A model generated the notes under the pieces. It worked only from the letters and a program-made list of their open reading frames with translations. It searched no databases and was not told where the DNA came from. Below, one piece after another: positions 40,269-52,046 of a stretch of 64,000 nt of DNA. The stretch spans positions 223,786,292 through 223,850,291 of the forward strand of contig NC_133534.1 in NCBI RefSeq assembly GCF_048544455.1, written 5' to 3'. Within the stretch, counting starts at the first letter, position 1. Each line of letters begins with the position of its first letter. This stretch comes from Silene latifolia (lineage: Eukaryota; Streptophyta; Magnoliopsida; Caryophyllales; Caryophyllaceae). Made by a program: the position numbers and the translations under genes.

Positions 40269-41888
40269 CTAAGAAAAGGGCCAAAAATTGAACCCCTTCC
40301 TCCCTTTCTTCTTCTTCTTACCACTACCACTTGATTCTCCTTGTTGGCCACTTCCACTTGAGTCATCCCCTTGAAGAGGAGTGACATACTCACCAATATC
40401 TTGGCCACTACCAAGACCATCACCATAACTACTAATCCCACCATATCCACCATAGCCTCCTTGCAATGCCTCAACCCCATAATCCGAACCACAAAAATCC
40501 GGGCCGGGTTCATATTGAGCAAATGTACCTGCATCATTGTTAGGAGGGGAAGGGGGAATAGGAGGAGGAGGAAATCCACCCGGAGGATAAGTATAGAATG
40601 AAGGGTGTGGCCCCTCGGGTTGGATAACTCCTTGCCTAGCAAAATGATCATAAATAGGATGTAATGCAAGTCGTTGGTCATCACGAATTTGATTAACACC
40701 TAAGTTCATTTCCCGCATCATATTCATCATTTCTATGCTAGATGGTGACTCAATGCTAGAGGTGGAGTGACGTACTTGGGAGGATTGACCTCCCACACGC
40801 CTCTCAATGGTGGTAGTTGACTCTCCTCTAAGAGCCAAATGGTAGGTCGGTCTAACAAAGGGGTCACTTCCACGATGAGGCTTAGTGTGAATTAAAGCCT
40901 TTATTTCTTTCTTTTCCTCGGGTAGACGGATGGACTCTTGCCTACCTATCTTCCAAATCATGTTGGGATGAGCATCTTTAAACCAATTACAATAAAGAAA
41001 ATATTCATAATCAAGACCAACTCCCTTAGACCTAGACTCAAACAATGGTGTCAAATCGGTATTCTCTTGGTTAAACCGACACAAATGGTGAGCAATTTTA
41101 GTGACCAAACCTCCTAAGACAATGCAACTATTCTTGACATTACATTGTTTGGTCAAGTGGACCGCAAAGTGGTAGGGGATATTGATTCCCCACTTCTCAT
41201 CACCATTAACATTTAAGAAAGCACCCAAGATTTTTAACTCAATCTTCCTCACCGAGTGAGGTTCATTTCTCCCAAAAAAGGTACATCCCATAAACCTTTG
41301 CCAAATCCTTATGTCGGGGTAATGAATAAATTGATGTGGGGTATGATCCCAACCCAGAAAAGGCAAGTGAGAAATGGAATTCCAAGTCAAAACGGGGTTA
41401 TAATCATCGGGTGATTCGATGGGTAAGTCTTTGTGAGGCAAATCAAAGATAGCGGCAAAATCCGCCAAATCCAACCTATGATCTTCATTAAACAAGCGAA
41501 AGGTAACAAAGACAATAAAACCGGGTCTCCTAGACCTATGAAACTCGAAAGAGCTCAAGAACTCAAGGGTGAGTTTGGGGAAGGTCTTATAATTCATGGT
41601 ATAACAAGTTTTCATGCCAAGATTTTTAAACAAAGCTTTAACATTTTTCTCTATTCCAATATTGTTTAAAGATGCTTGGTTAATGAATTTTGTTGGTTCC
41701 ATACCTTTGCTTTTCAACATAACCCAATTGTTGTATTGAGCTAGTGAATTGAAGATCACATTTGGATATTCCGGGTCATGCCATTGTGGGACTTCCTCCA
41801 TTTGGACATCCGCCGCTGCATTTGAAGGCTCCGCCTCACCTCTCCTTCTCTTAGAAACACCTTGTGAAGGAGCTTTTCTTGGTGCCAT
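40269..41888 (-). CDS. Athila-type env-like ORF (element 1)
   Basis: 539 codons from ATG at 41888, chosen over the upstream Met at 41909 because a consensus splice acceptor (TTTCAG) ends at 41893. The protein is of the type found after pol in Athila elements, often called env-like; its function is not established. Visible parts: a basic start (APRKAPSQGVSKRRRGE); a conserved core with YNNWVMLKSKGMEP, RRPGFIVFVTFRLFNEDHRL, FFGRNEPHSVRKIELKILGA and CIVLGGLVTKIAHHL; a Pro-rich stretch (YPPGGFPPPPIPPSPP); and a Gly-rich, Lys-ended tail. I see no clear signal peptide or membrane segment, unlike a true envelope glycoprotein. The core aligns by eye with the broken counterpart in element 2 (53809-52047). 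The frame is intact. Confidence 0.85.
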   Translation of the reverse strand: MAPRKAPSQGVSKRRRGEAEPSNAAADVQMEEVPQWHDPEYPNVIFNSLAQYNNWVMLKSKGMEPTKFINQASLNNIGIEKNVKALFKNLGMKTCYTMNYKTFPKLTLEFLSSFEFHRSRRPGFIVFVTFRLFNEDHRLDLADFAAIFDLPHKDLPIESPDDYNPVLTWNSISHLPFLGWDHTPHQFIHYPDIRIWQRFMGCTFFGRNEPHSVRKIELKILGAFLNVNGDEKWGINIPYHFAVHLTKQCNVKNSCIVLGGLVTKIAHHLCRFNQENTDLTPLFESRSKGVGLDYEYFLYCNWFKDAHPNMIWKIGRQESIRLPEEKKEIKALIHTKPHRGSDPFVRPTYHLALRGESTTTIERRVGGQSSQVRHSTSSIESPSSIEMMNMMREMNLGVNQIRDDQRLALHPIYDHFARQGVIQPEGPHPSFYTYPPGGFPPPPIPPSPPNNDAGTFAQYEPGPDFCGSDYGVEALQGGYGGYGGISSYGDGLGSGQDIGEYVTPLQGDDSSGSGQQGESSGSGKKKKKGRKGFNFWPFS

Positions 41889-41892
41889 TTTT

Positions 41893-42114
41893 CTGAAATT
41901 TGAAGACAAAATTCATCTTAAGGCAAACCAAAATTCATCCTAATAGGCATAATAGTATGAATTAGTAAACTAATTCACACTATAAACATTCTACAACCAA
42001 TTTCTAGTACCAAAAAGCACAGAATCGAATTCCCCCAAATTGATTAAGGGTTTGCATAATCCAATTAATTGATTGCAATAGATGAATTTAAAGAGAAAAG
42101 AGAAGAGATCTTAC
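41893..42114 (-). other. Predicted leader intron of the env-like gene (element 1)
   Basis: Donor AATTG/GTAAGATC with GT at 42114-42113 and acceptor AATTTCAG/AAAAATGGC ending at 41893; 222 nt, AT-rich. The acceptor is four bases before the ATG. Element 2 has the same arrangement. Confidence 0.5.
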
Positions 42115-42310
42115 CAATTTGATGTTAATGGATGAATAAAGCTTGCAAATCAATGAAGAACTTGAAGTTTCCTTGTGATTTTAGGTAGAAAAATGAAGAA
42201 AATGATGGAGAAAAGGAAGAGGGAGTACCGTCGGGTATGAATGAGAATGATAGAAAAGCTTTTTTTTTTACATACCCGTCTAATAACGCCAAGCAGCTAT
42301 AGAACCACGA

Positions 42311-42341
42311 CCCCGATCGGGGCCACCAACCCCGATTGGGG
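42311..42341 (-). promoter_or_regulatory. Paired CCCCGATCGGGG palindromes in the pol-env spacer
   Basis: CCCCGATCGGGG at 42311-42322 and CCCCGATTGGGG at 42330-42341; starts 19 bp apart, spacer CCACCAA. The same pair with spacer CCGCCAA is in the LTR at 60569-60599. Lies about 200 bp upstream of the predicted intron donor. Confidence 0.6.
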
Positions 42342-42656
42342 TTGACTGCATTTTCCCGTTTTGACTTCCTCGTTTATGAACTTGAATTGTTTTCTCGTTT
42401 TTCGAAAACCACGTCCCCGAATGGCGTTTTTGCATGGGGTTGCGTGTCAAATGCACTCCAATTTCTCCTTTCTTCATTTCCACCTAGAAATCACAAAAGA
42501 AACATCGTCAAGTTGAGTATTTTATTACTAATCTACGAAAAACAATTAAATTGCAGAAAATCAAAAACAAAAATAAATAAAAGCAATAAAAAGCTTGGGT
42601 TGCCTCCCAAGAAGCGCTGGTTTAACGTCCCGCACGATGAAAAAGCTTGAGTCGGT

Positions 42657-45600
42657 TTAAGCTTTCTTTGGTAGAGGTTGAACGGTCATTTCCTCTATCA
42701 CACCAACGATCACATTCTCATGGTAGAGCTTCAAACGATGACTGTTTGCTTTGAATTTTTCGCCCTTGGTGGTCATCACTTCAACGGAACCGAACTTGTT
42801 GACATTTGTGACGGTATATGGACCGGTCCACCGTGATCGTAACTTTCCCGGAAATAGCTTGTATCGGGAATTGAAAAGCAAGACCTTATCACCAATTTGA
42901 AATTCCTTGTTCAAGATCTTCTTATCATGCCATCTTTTTGTTCTCTCCGTGTAGAGACGGGAGCTCTCATAAGCTTGCAAGCGGAATTCATCGATTTCAT
43001 TGAGTTGCAACAACCGCTTCTCTCCACTCAACTTTGGATCCATGTTAAGCTCCTTAATTGCCCAAAAAGCCTTTTGTTCCATCTCAACGGGAATATGGCA
43101 CGCCTTTCCATAGACCAACCTATATGGTGAGGTACCAATAGGTGTCTTAAACGCTGTACGGTAGGCCCATAAGGTATCATCGAGCTTCATACTCCAATCC
43201 TTGCGTGATTTGGCAACAACTTTTTCAAGTATGGACTTGATCTCATGGTTGGAAACCTCCACTTGGCCACTAGTTTGTGGATGATAAGCCAAGCCTCTTC
43301 TATGATAGACTCCATATTTTTCCAACAAAGCATCAAGTTGTTTCTCACCGAAATGAGTACCACGATCACTAATGATCGCTCGTGGAACACCGAACCTTGG
43401 GAATATGATCTTCTTGAACAAGTTAAGCACGTTGCGAGCATCATTGGTATGAGTAGCAATTGCCTCTACCCATTTAGAGACATAATCAACGGCAACCAAA
43501 ATATACTGATTCCCTTTTGAGGAAGGAAATGGTCCTTGATAATCTATGCCCCAAACATCGAATACCTCTACTTCCAAGATACCATTTAGAGGCATCTCAT
43601 GTCTTCTTGATATGGAGCCCGTCCTTTGGCAAGCATCACAAGCCATCACGAAATTTTTGGCATCTTGGAACATAGTTGGCCAATAGAAGCCGGATTGCAA
43701 CACCTTTGCAACGGTCTTGGATGGTCCATGATGACCACCATAAGGAGAAGAATGGCATCCTTCTAGCACCCCTTTCACATCCCAATGTGGGATACATCTC
43801 CGGAATAGCCCATCGGAGCAATGTTTGAACAAATGTGGATCATCCCATAGGAAGAATTTGGCATCGTGTAAGAACTTCTTCTTTTGTTGATATGAAAGGT
43901 TGGGTGGCAATTCTCTTCCGACTAGGTAGTTGGCTATGTCGGCATACCAAGGAGTATTGGCTTCCGACATCATTAGAACATCGTCGGTGAAGGAATCATC
44001 AATAGGTAACTCAATACCTCCATCATTGAACCTCAAACGGGATAAGTGATCGGCAACAACATTTTCGCCCCCCTTCTTGTCTTTAATCTCGAGATCAAAT
44101 TCTTGCAAGAGCAAGATCCATGTTATCAACCTTGGATTAGCTTCTTTTTTGGCTAGGAGATGCTTCAATGCGGCATGATCGGTATGAACAATGACTTTGG
44201 AACCGATCAAGTAAGAGCGGAATTTGTCTAAGGCATAGACAATGGCAAGTAGCTCTTTCTCCGTGGTGGCATAATTGATTTGAGCCGCATCCAAGATTTT
44301 GCTAGCGTAGTAGATAGCATGGAGAACCTTGTCCTTTCTTTGTCCTAGCACGGCACCTACCGCATAGTCACTTGCATCACACATGAGCTCGAATGGCAAG
44401 TTCCAATCCGGTGATTGGATGATAGGTGCGGAAATCAAAGCCTTCTTGATCTTATTAAAAGACTCAAGACAATCATTAGTAAACACAAAGGGTGCATCTT
44501 TTAAAAGAAGCTCTGTAAGGGGTTTGGCAATCTTAGAAAAATCTTTAATAAAACGGTGGTAGAAACCCGCATGGCCTAAGAAACTCCTTACACTCTTCAC
44601 ATTTACCGGTGGGGGTAGTTGCTCAATAACTTGGACCTTAGCATGGTCCACTTCAATTCCTCTTTCCGAAACAATATGACCAAGCACCACTCCTTCATTT
44701 ACCATGAAGTGGCACTTTTCCCAATTCAACACCAAATCAACTTCTTCACAACGCTTCAACACTTTGGACAAGTTAGTCAAACAAGCATCAAAAGAAGAAC
44801 CATATACACTAAAATCATCCATAAACACCTCCATGATAGACTCAATGTAGTCGGAAAAGATGCTTATCATGCAACGTTGGAAAGTGGCGAGGGCATTACA
44901 AAGACCAAAAGGCATTCTACGGTAGGCAAATGTACCATAGGGACATGTAAACGTGGTCTTCTCTTGGTCATCCGGGTGAATGGGTATTTGAAAGAACCCG
45001 GAATAACCATCTAGGTAGCAAAAGTATTTGTGACATGCCAACCTTTCCAACATTTGGTCAATAATGGGTAATGGGTAGTGGTCTTTCTTGGTGGCTAGAT
45101 TTAGCCTCCTATAGTCAATGCACATTCTCCAACCCGTCACAATTCTAGTTGGAATTAACTCATTTTTATCATTTTTGACTACGGTGGTTCCTCCTTTCTT
45201 AGGAACCACTTGGACCGGACTCACCCATTTAGAATCGGAAATCGCATAGATAATTCCCGCGTCTAACAATTTAAGCACTTCCTTTTTGACCACTTCTTGC
45301 ATGTTAGGATTTAGTCGTCTTTGACCTTTGACACATGGTTTATGATCTTCCTCTAGATTAATTCGGTGCATGCAAAATTCGGGACTTATACCTTTTAAAT
45401 CGTCAAGTTTATAACCAATGGCTTTCTTGTGAGACCTTAAGACATGAAGCAATTTAGTCAATTGACTCTCATCTAATTTAGCACTAACGATTACCGGACA
45501 CATCTCCTTATCATCTAGAAAAGCATACCTCAAATTGGTAGGAAGAGGCTTAAGCTCGGGTTTTTGTACCTCAACATCTTGAGGTGTAGCAACCAAGCTT

Positions 45601-48227
45601 ATAAAGTGTGAGCTCTCCTCCAATGATAACTCCTCTCCATCCAATTCTTGCTCCAAAGCATCAATCTCCTCATTTCCAATCTCATCATCATCTGCAAATG
45701 ATTCTAAAAGCAAGAGTGCCTCCAAGGGATCTTTAGATAAAGATCGAGGTGTAGAGTCTTCTATAACAATGTCAACAACATCCAAAATGTCAATAGAATA
45801 ACAAGACTCTTCTATCATGGGACTCTTCATGGCACTATTCAAATTATATGTGACCTTATCGTCACCCACTTCCAATGTACTTTTACCGTTCTTGACATCA
45901 ATTAACGCACCCGCGGTGTGTAAAAATGGTCTTCCCAAAATGATCGGGATTTGGGCATCTTCGGCCATGTCAAGAACAATAAAATCAACCGGAATGAAAA
46001 ACTTACCAACCTTAACGGGAACATCCTCCAAAACTTCCAAAGGGCGTTTTATAGAACGGTCCGCCATTTGCAATGTGACACTAGTGCATTTTAAGACTCC
46101 CATATTAAGCTTAGCACAAATAGAGTAAGGTATTACACTCACACTAGCACCTAAATCGCATAAAGCTTTATCAATTTGGTAGGTGCCAATTGTGCATAGA
46201 ATAGAAAAGCTACCGGGATCTTTTAACTTAGGAGGGGACTTGTTTTGCAAAAGAGCACTCACCTCGGCGGTGAGAGCTATTGTTTCAACCTCGTCAAAAG
46301 TCCTCTTCTTAGTTAAAATATCTTTCATGAACTTAGTGTAAGATGGAATTTGAGTGATTAATTCGGTAAAAGGAACGGTTACCTGTAGATTCTTCACAAC
46401 TTCCATGAATTTACCGAATTGAGAATTCTTTTGATGCTTTGCCAATCTATGAGGAAATGGCACTTTGACCTTTTCCGGAATCTTTGCTTCAACATCTTTC
46501 TTTGGAGGAGCATCCTCCACTTCCTTGACTTTCTCAACAACAACAAGTGGGTCATCCACTTTCTTGGGAATTTCTTCATTTGCCTTATCATTTGGAGAAA
46601 TCTCCAACTCAACAAGTACCTTCTCATCTTCTTTGGGCATGGATGGCCCATCATATTTTGTACCACTTCTTAAGGAAATAGCATTAAGGGTAGCATGTGG
46701 TTGCTCACCTTGACGGGGTAGTTGACCCGATTTCCTTGAAGAGCTAGATGAGGTCAATTGAGCCATTTGTTGTTCCAACATTTTGATTGCGGCATTTTGA
46801 GCTTGCTCATTCTTCTGGATTTGAGCCAACAATTCCTTTTGCATACGGACTATCAAGCCCTCAAGCTTACCTCCCTCTTGGTTATTTTGTTGGGCATTTT
46901 GTGGTGGAGGTTGATTTTGTTGGAAATTGTTTTGTGGGGGCCTTTGTTGATTTTGATAACCCGGTGGAGGGATATCAAAATGTTGTTGGGGGACATAGGC
47001 ATTTTGTTGTGGTGGGGGTTGTGGTTGAGGATTTAGCACATTGTTGCTTCTATAAGACATATTCGGGTGAAATCTTGAATTTGGATTATATGTGTTTGAG
47101 AATGTACCCGGTGGATAAACATTTTGTCTTAAAGCTAGAAAGGCATTTACCTCTTCAATAGGAGCTTGGCAATGAGCGGCATAATGACCCGCACCTCCGC
47201 AACCTTCACACACAACGATTTGGCTTGTTGAGGACATATCATTGACTTGTTGAACGGAATCTCTAGCATCCCTTTCCGCCAATTGTTGTTGGAGCAAGGC
47301 AATTTGAGCTAGCAAAACAGAGTTGTTAGAGGATTCTTCTTTACCTTTGGATGGCACAACTCGGGAATTGACATATTGTGCATCATGGATCGCCATAGAT
47401 TCGATCGTGGAATGAGCAAGGTCGGTGTCTATTTGATCAAACCGCCCATTGTTGGCGGAATCAAGAATCCTCCGGGACTCGGCACAACATCCATTGTAGA
47501 ATGTTATTGCTAGAAACCATTCATCTAGCCCATGATGTGGGCATTGTCTTTGAAGCTCCTTGTACCTCTCCCAAGCTTCATATAAGCTCTCAAGAGCTTG
47601 TTGACGGAATCCGGTGATTTGGCTCCTTAAAGTTTGAGTTTTCTCCGGTGGAAAAAACTTTTGATAGAAAGCAAGAGCCAACGTCTCCCAATTGGTGATT
47701 CCCAAGGTTGTGCGGTCAAGGCTATTGATCCATAGTTTGGCCTTGTCTTTCAAAGAGAAAGGGAAAAGTATCTCCCTTATTTGGGCTTGAATGACGCCCG
47801 TTTGACGGATCATGGAGCAATAGTCACAAAAGTTTTGCACATGCAAATTGGGATCCTCCAAAGGACTTCCCCCAAATTGCTTCCTCTCCACAAGGCTAAT
47901 GAAAGCCGGTTTGATATCGAAGTCCGGCGCGGTGATTTGAGTGGTTGTGATTCCGGCCGGAAGCATGGCCGCGGTGGGCTTTGAATGATCGGAAAGTTTC
48001 ACCATCTTTTTGGTAGTAGATGGTGAATGTGGTGGAGATGTTGAACTTGAAACCTCCTCCTCTTCAAGAACCTCTAGATCGTCTAAGTAAGACTTTCTAG
48101 CACTTTCGGCTTGTACGGGAGAAGAGGCTTCTTTCACTTCCTTCCAAAAACGTCGTCTTCTCCTAAAGGTTTTCTTGGGATCGGAATCCGGTGAAAGCAA
48201 TTCTCCCTTGCGTGAGGACCTGGGCAT
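42657..48227 (-). CDS. Athila gag-pol polyprotein (element 1), intact
   Basis: 1,856 codons without a stop; ATG at 48227 ([13 protein letters not shown]) is chosen over 48275 because it matches the family start. Numbered from there: capsid-like region about 100-285; zinc knuckle C340-x2-C343-x4-H348-x4-C353; Gln/Pro-rich linker; aspartic protease with D-L-G-A at 691-694 and IILGRPFL; reverse transcriptase with YRRLN from 1039 and the catalytic FMDD at 1135-1138; RNase H starting at CDASD (1283-1287) with TEKELLAIV and HTDHAAL; integrase zinc finger H1492, H1499, C1530, C1533; integrase catalytic D1562, D1621, E1657 (35 residues between the last two); and a C-terminal RWTGPY module near 1804. 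Length and order fit a complete Athila polyprotein. One oddity is Leu for the usual Pro in the RT block 'NA(P)ATFQRCM'. Gag and pol share one frame. Confidence 0.95.
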   Translation of the reverse strand: MPRSSRKGELLSPDSDPKKTFRRRRRFWKEVKEASSPVQAESARKSYLDDLEVLEEEEVSSSTSPPHSPSTTKKMVKLSDHSKPTAAMLPAGITTTQITAPDFDIKPAFISLVERKQFGGSPLEDPNLHVQNFCDYCSMIRQTGVIQAQIREILFPFSLKDKAKLWINSLDRTTLGITNWETLALAFYQKFFPPEKTQTLRSQITGFRQQALESLYEAWERYKELQRQCPHHGLDEWFLAITFYNGCCAESRRILDSANNGRFDQIDTDLAHSTIESMAIHDAQYVNSRVVPSKGKEESSNNSVLLAQIALLQQQLAERDARDSVQQVNDMSSTSQIVVCEGCGGAGHYAAHCQAPIEEVNAFLALRQNVYPPGTFSNTYNPNSRFHPNMSYRSNNVLNPQPQPPPQQNAYVPQQHFDIPPPGYQNQQRPPQNNFQQNQPPPQNAQQNNQEGGKLEGLIVRMQKELLAQIQKNEQAQNAAIKMLEQQMAQLTSSSSSRKSGQLPRQGEQPHATLNAISLRSGTKYDGPSMPKEDEKVLVELEISPNDKANEEIPKKVDDPLVVVEKVKEVEDAPPKKDVEAKIPEKVKVPFPHRLAKHQKNSQFGKFMEVVKNLQVTVPFTELITQIPSYTKFMKDILTKKRTFDEVETIALTAEVSALLQNKSPPKLKDPGSFSILCTIGTYQIDKALCDLGASVSVIPYSICAKLNMGVLKCTSVTLQMADRSIKRPLEVLEDVPVKVGKFFIPVDFIVLDMAEDAQIPIILGRPFLHTAGALIDVKNGKSTLEVGDDKVTYNLNSAMKSPMIEESCYSIDILDVVDIVIEDSTPRSLSKDPLEALLLLESFADDDEIGNEEIDALEQELDGEELSLEESSHFISLVATPQDVEVQKPELKPLPTNLRYAFLDDKEMCPVIVSAKLDESQLTKLLHVLRSHKKAIGYKLDDLKGISPEFCMHRINLEEDHKPCVKGQRRLNPNMQEVVKKEVLKLLDAGIIYAISDSKWVSPVQVVPKKGGTTVVKNDKNELIPTRIVTGWRMCIDYRRLNLATKKDHYPLPIIDQMLERLACHKYFCYLDGYSGFFQIPIHPDDQEKTTFTCPYGTFAYRRMPFGLCNALATFQRCMISIFSDYIESIMEVFMDDFSVYGSSFDACLTNLSKVLKRCEEVDLVLNWEKCHFMVNEGVVLGHIVSERGIEVDHAKVQVIEQLPPPVNVKSVRSFLGHAGFYHRFIKDFSKIAKPLTELLLKDAPFVFTNDCLESFNKIKKALISAPIIQSPDWNLPFELMCDASDYAVGAVLGQRKDKVLHAIYYASKILDAAQINYATTEKELLAIVYALDKFRSYLIGSKVIVHTDHAALKHLLAKKEANPRLITWILLLQEFDLEIKDKKGGENVVADHLSRLRFNDGGIELPIDDSFTDDVLMMSEANTPWYADIANYLVGRELPPNLSYQQKKKFLHDAKFFLWDDPHLFKHCSDGLFRRCIPHWDVKGVLEGCHSSPYGGHHGPSKTVAKVLQSGFYWPTMFQDAKNFVMACDACQRTGSISRRHEMPLNGILEVEVFDVWGIDYQGPFPSSKGNQYILVAVDYVSKWVEAIATHTNDARNVLNLFKKIIFPRFGVPRAIISDRGTHFGEKQLDALLEKYGVYHRRGLAYHPQTSGQVEVSNHEIKSILEKVVAKSRKDWSMKLDDTLWAYRTAFKTPIGTSPYRLVYGKACHIPVEMEQKAFWAIKELNMDPKLSGEKRLLQLNEIDEFRLQAYESSRLYTERTKRWHDKKILNKEFQIGDKVLLFNSRYKLFPGKLRSRWTGPYTVTNVNKFGSVEVMTTKGEKFKANSHRLKLYHENVIVGVIEEMTVQPLPKKA

Positions 48228-48338
48228 AAGACAACAATTTCTAGAGAAGTGATAAGTAACGGTCTCAAGGAACAAGTGTTCCCCAAGACAAAAGAAAACA
48301 AGATAAAAATCGACAATTCGAAAAGCAATAAAACCGTG

Positions 48339-48356
48339 TCCCCGACAACGGCGCCA
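48339..48356 (-). other. Primer binding site, element 1
   Basis: TGGCGCCGTTGTCGGGGA, complementary to a tRNA-Asp 3' end with T where most copies (including element 2) have C. Six bases from the LTR end. Confidence 0.8.
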
Positions 48357-48361
48357 AAATT

Positions 48362-48659
48362 TGATAGGTTTATCGCGTACCTATGCAAAGATAATTTCCC
48401 TAGACACAAATTAATTTAGTAATAGGGGTCGAACTCAAGGAAACGGGAATTACTTCGTGAATTGCTATGGGTAGATTTTTATCAAGGTCGATTACGATTT
48501 GGGTTTGGTTTGTTTGGTTGATGATTAATAAAAATTGCAATGTAAATAATATAATAAAAGAGAGTCTAAAGGGTTCGGGTCACTCATGCAAAGGTAAACA
48601 TATGAACATGATAAATACGGTACTAATAATTTTGTCAATTGTTTAGGCTTAAAGATACC
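48362..48659 (-). mobile_element. Element 1, 5' LTR, U5-side piece
   Basis: Runs from the LTR end (TGATAGGTTTATCGCG on the plus strand) to the element 2 insertion site; ends in the target sequence ATACC. Continues at 59814/59819. Confidence 0.9.
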
Positions 48660-50150
48660 TGACACGTCTGTCACGTACCTGTCAAAAATAAAACCTAACG
48701 GTCTCAACTAAAAATGTAGTAGAGGCAGTCGAGTATCGAATCCTCAGGGAGGTAATGCAACTACAGCTATCTATTTCTAATCCTATGGTAACAATTGGGG
48801 TTGATTAAATTTTTGATTCTAACTACGGAGTTGAAAGGGAAGAGAAATAAGGCAGAGAGCAGGAAAGTGAATTAAACTATCAATAAGAGGGGGACATGTC
48901 GGGAATTCGGTTCACTACGGTAGTTTAACAACTTAGCAGTAAATGACTCAGACGAACTAATGCGAGACGGATATTAGAAGGTCCTTTCGGTCCACTTCCC
49001 ACCCTAAAACACCGCTAACTTAACTTTCGTCCGCATTAGGGTAGTCTACTGTTTATAGCAGGCCTATTTAGTCCAATCTTTCGATCCAGGATTAATTGTA
49101 GCCAGATTAATGGGTGACATAGAAGCGTGCACTCAACTAGGTCGAGAATTACAGTTATATTGATATAGTGACAGAGTCTCTTTAATCAATTCGTCTAATT
49201 CATTCACTACGTCGTCATTATCCTACCGCAGATCCCCTAATCCCAACATGAAAGGGTTTAGCTACTCATACTCATAATTAATCTAATGTGCAGATAATTT
49301 CCCAAAGAGAAAACATAACGAAATAATAATAAAATGCAATGACAGAAATTAGGGCAAGGAAGGATGATAACAATAACAAGAATTAAAAGCAACAAGAAGG
49401 TTAATTATTATTAAGGAAGAGAGAGAATTACAATCCAAGCAAATTCCGGCGTAAAGAACTCGTAATCCGAGTGAAGCAATCCGAAATAAAAGTAACAGTA
49501 GAGAAAGTTCAAGCAACGTAGAAGGCAACAGTGTCTAATGTCAAACTTAGAGAGTAAAAGAGATGATAAAAAAGAATGCCTAATAACCTCGTAAAACATC
49601 GGTTAAATAGCCAAACACAAAGTGTTTATGCGGAAATAATTAAAACACGGACTGATTAAAGCCCATAGAGTCGGAAGCCTCTCGATCGAGTGCTTTAAAC
49701 CACTCGATCGACCAAGATCTCGTGAGAAACTCCTCGATCGACCATCGTGGTACTCGATCGAGGGCTTGGTCAAATGCAGCTTACTCGATCGAGTAAGGAA
49801 TAGCTCGATCGAGCCTTGGGGAGCTTAGGGACCACTCGATCGACCACCAAACAGCTCGATAGACCACTTGGGTCTTCAATTCAGCTCACGTCTTCACCCA
49901 AATGCCTCGTAATGCGTGCAACGACACTTCCAAGTGCAACATCTCACTCTGGGACAATCCCGTCTCCTCTAAATGCATGCAAAAAGGATGAAAAGGAGCA
50001 TGGTTCCGCCACTTCCGCGATTATCCCTACAAAAAGGACAAAATACACCAAAGTAGCCAATTCGGGGCAAAATACTATAAAAACAGTATAGAAATGCATA
50101 GAAATACGTGCTGAAATAGGCCAAAAAGACTATACATTAGGCACGTATCA
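48660..50150 (-). mobile_element. Element 2, 3' LTR
   Basis: Minus strand TGATACGTGCC ... to ... GACGTGTCA. Contains seven exact TCGATCGA copies and one variant between 49681 and 49864. Confidence 0.95.
49681..49864 (-). promoter_or_regulatory. CTCGATCGAG palindrome cluster, 3' LTR of element 2
   Basis: Seven perfect TCGATCGA octamers (most within CTCGATCGAG or CTCGATCGACC) plus CTCGATAGACC. The cluster lies immediately upstream, in minus-strand sense, of a TATA-like GCTATTTAACCG near 49600. Confidence 0.6.
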
Positions 50151-50162
50151 AATCTCCCCAAA
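50151..50162 (-). other. Polypurine tract, element 2
   Basis: Minus strand TTTGGGGAGATT directly before the LTR start. Confidence 0.75.
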
Positions 50163-52046
50163 CCAAACCTTTACTCGCCCTCGATTAAACTCAAAACTAA
50201 ACTAATGGAACGGAAATGATAACTCAGAGCTAGCTTAACTTATCTACTTGAACCACTTTAATGCAACAGAAATCAACAGTTAAAGCTAGAAAGTCAATAC
50301 GCAAACGAATTATAAGCTGTTCAGAAATAAAGCTGACCTATCGACCTTGCAAGACCAACAAAACCGGACTCTCACGTGGTCACTCTTCTCTCATGAGGCA
50401 AAGGGCAAATGTTATATGTAAAAGAGAGAAGAAAAGACAGTCACTCGCCTAACTGCGACCTACATAGCATGCATGTAACAAAAATGAAAGACAATTCAAG
50501 TACTAATGCACACACTCCAACCAATAATGTCCGTCACAGCCGAGGGCTTACAAATAATATGGGAATAGTGAGGTTCAGGTGAGAAAAGGCAAAACAAGTT
50601 ATGGAAATGTGGAGGTAAAAGCGTCAAGCTAGTTCCTAACAGGACCATGATAAACCATCCGGATCTCAACTGTCTGAAAGACTAAACACAGGTGCTCTTC
50701 ACTTGGCACAAAACTCACTAGACTGAAAGCACAATCTCCTCAAAAAAAAAATAGAATAAGAGTGGAGGAGCTAGACGGTCACAAAGTTCCCTTTTTTAAG
50801 CACATCGTCTGAGACAACTAACTGAAACAACCAACCCTCTTGTCGATTGTACGTCTTCAAACATCTTCTCAACTCTGACAAGAGGGTACAACTTTTTCAC
50901 AACTTTTTCTTTCTTTTTGTACGTGAATCTCATCATTTTTTTTTCATTTTTTTTCATTTTTTTTTTCTTTTCTTTCACGTTTTTCTTCCTTTTTTTTTCT
51001 TTTTTCAATTCTCTTTTTTTTTTCTTTTCCTCCTTCCTCTATTTACACCAACTCCAAACGGGAATTACGGACCAAACTGCAACGGAAAACATACCACAAA
51101 AGGACAGACTAACTAGCTTGACTAGGCAGGCTTAGTTTGGAATGTGGCTAATGGGTCAAAAAGGCAAGTTTTGGTCAATGTGGAGCTAATTGGGTGAAGG
51201 ATGTAAAGAAAGGGGAATTTGCAAGGCCCTCCCTGCATGTGACACCAACCACAAACCCGAATATGTGCATTTGACGAGAAATTGAATGTCATAAATGTGC
51301 AAATGAGATGAACATGCTATGCAAGGAGTACTACTCTCAAAATTCCTAATGAACTGGTCATGAATGGCACCAGTTATGGCTCTAAAAACTCAGAATTTTT
51401 AAGTAGTTTGCCAATTTATCAGGTCAAGTCTAACGGTCAGCTATTATTTGAACAGAAATTCGTAGACTATGCGTATGACAAAGCTAAAAACCATCAATAA
51501 AGTGCAAGGCTCAAGTGAATTGACAAGTTAAGTGCAATTTCATCACGGGAATCTACCGTTCCGACTCAACCTAAATGCAAAAATAAACGTGAAATTTTTT
51601 TTGAATTTTAACATTTTCTAATTTTTATGGATTTTTTATTTTTTTGAAAATAAACAACAAATGCAAACTGAAAAATTAAACGTGAATGCAAAACAAATGC
51701 AGATGCAGACTCAAAAGGATGCAATACCCTCCCCAAACCAAAACGGACAACGCCCTCGTTGTCCTCCAAAGATACACCAAAGAAAAATGGGGGACGGGAG
51801 TATACAACCAATAAAAGAAAAATAAAGGAGACGAAATAAAAAGAGTAAGAGGACATACAAAACACGAACTTCCCCAAACCAGCCAGAAAATCGGGGAAGT
51901 GAGTAGACCAAGATAGCTACTCGTCGTCGGCACGCCGTCTCTCGTGTACTCCGACTCAACAAAACGGTCTCCCAAACCAGAACAAACAAGGGGGAGACTC
52001 GGTCGTCATCTCCATCCCGATCCTCCGGATCGGCACGAACGGAGGG
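50163..52046 (-). other. Element 2 3' untranslated region
   Basis: No conserved frame. T-rich run at 50930-51035, A-rich DNA at 51590-51660. Frames of 70-100 codons here are low-complexity or chance. Confidence 0.5.

Noticed and set aside
40265..40699. 144-codon minus-strand frame overlapping the env-like ORF
   Set aside because: Shadow frame of the Pro- and Gly-rich tail of the real ORF.
46419..47161. Several plus-strand frames of 80-124 codons opposite gag-pol
   Set aside because: Antisense shadows of the intact gag-pol frame.
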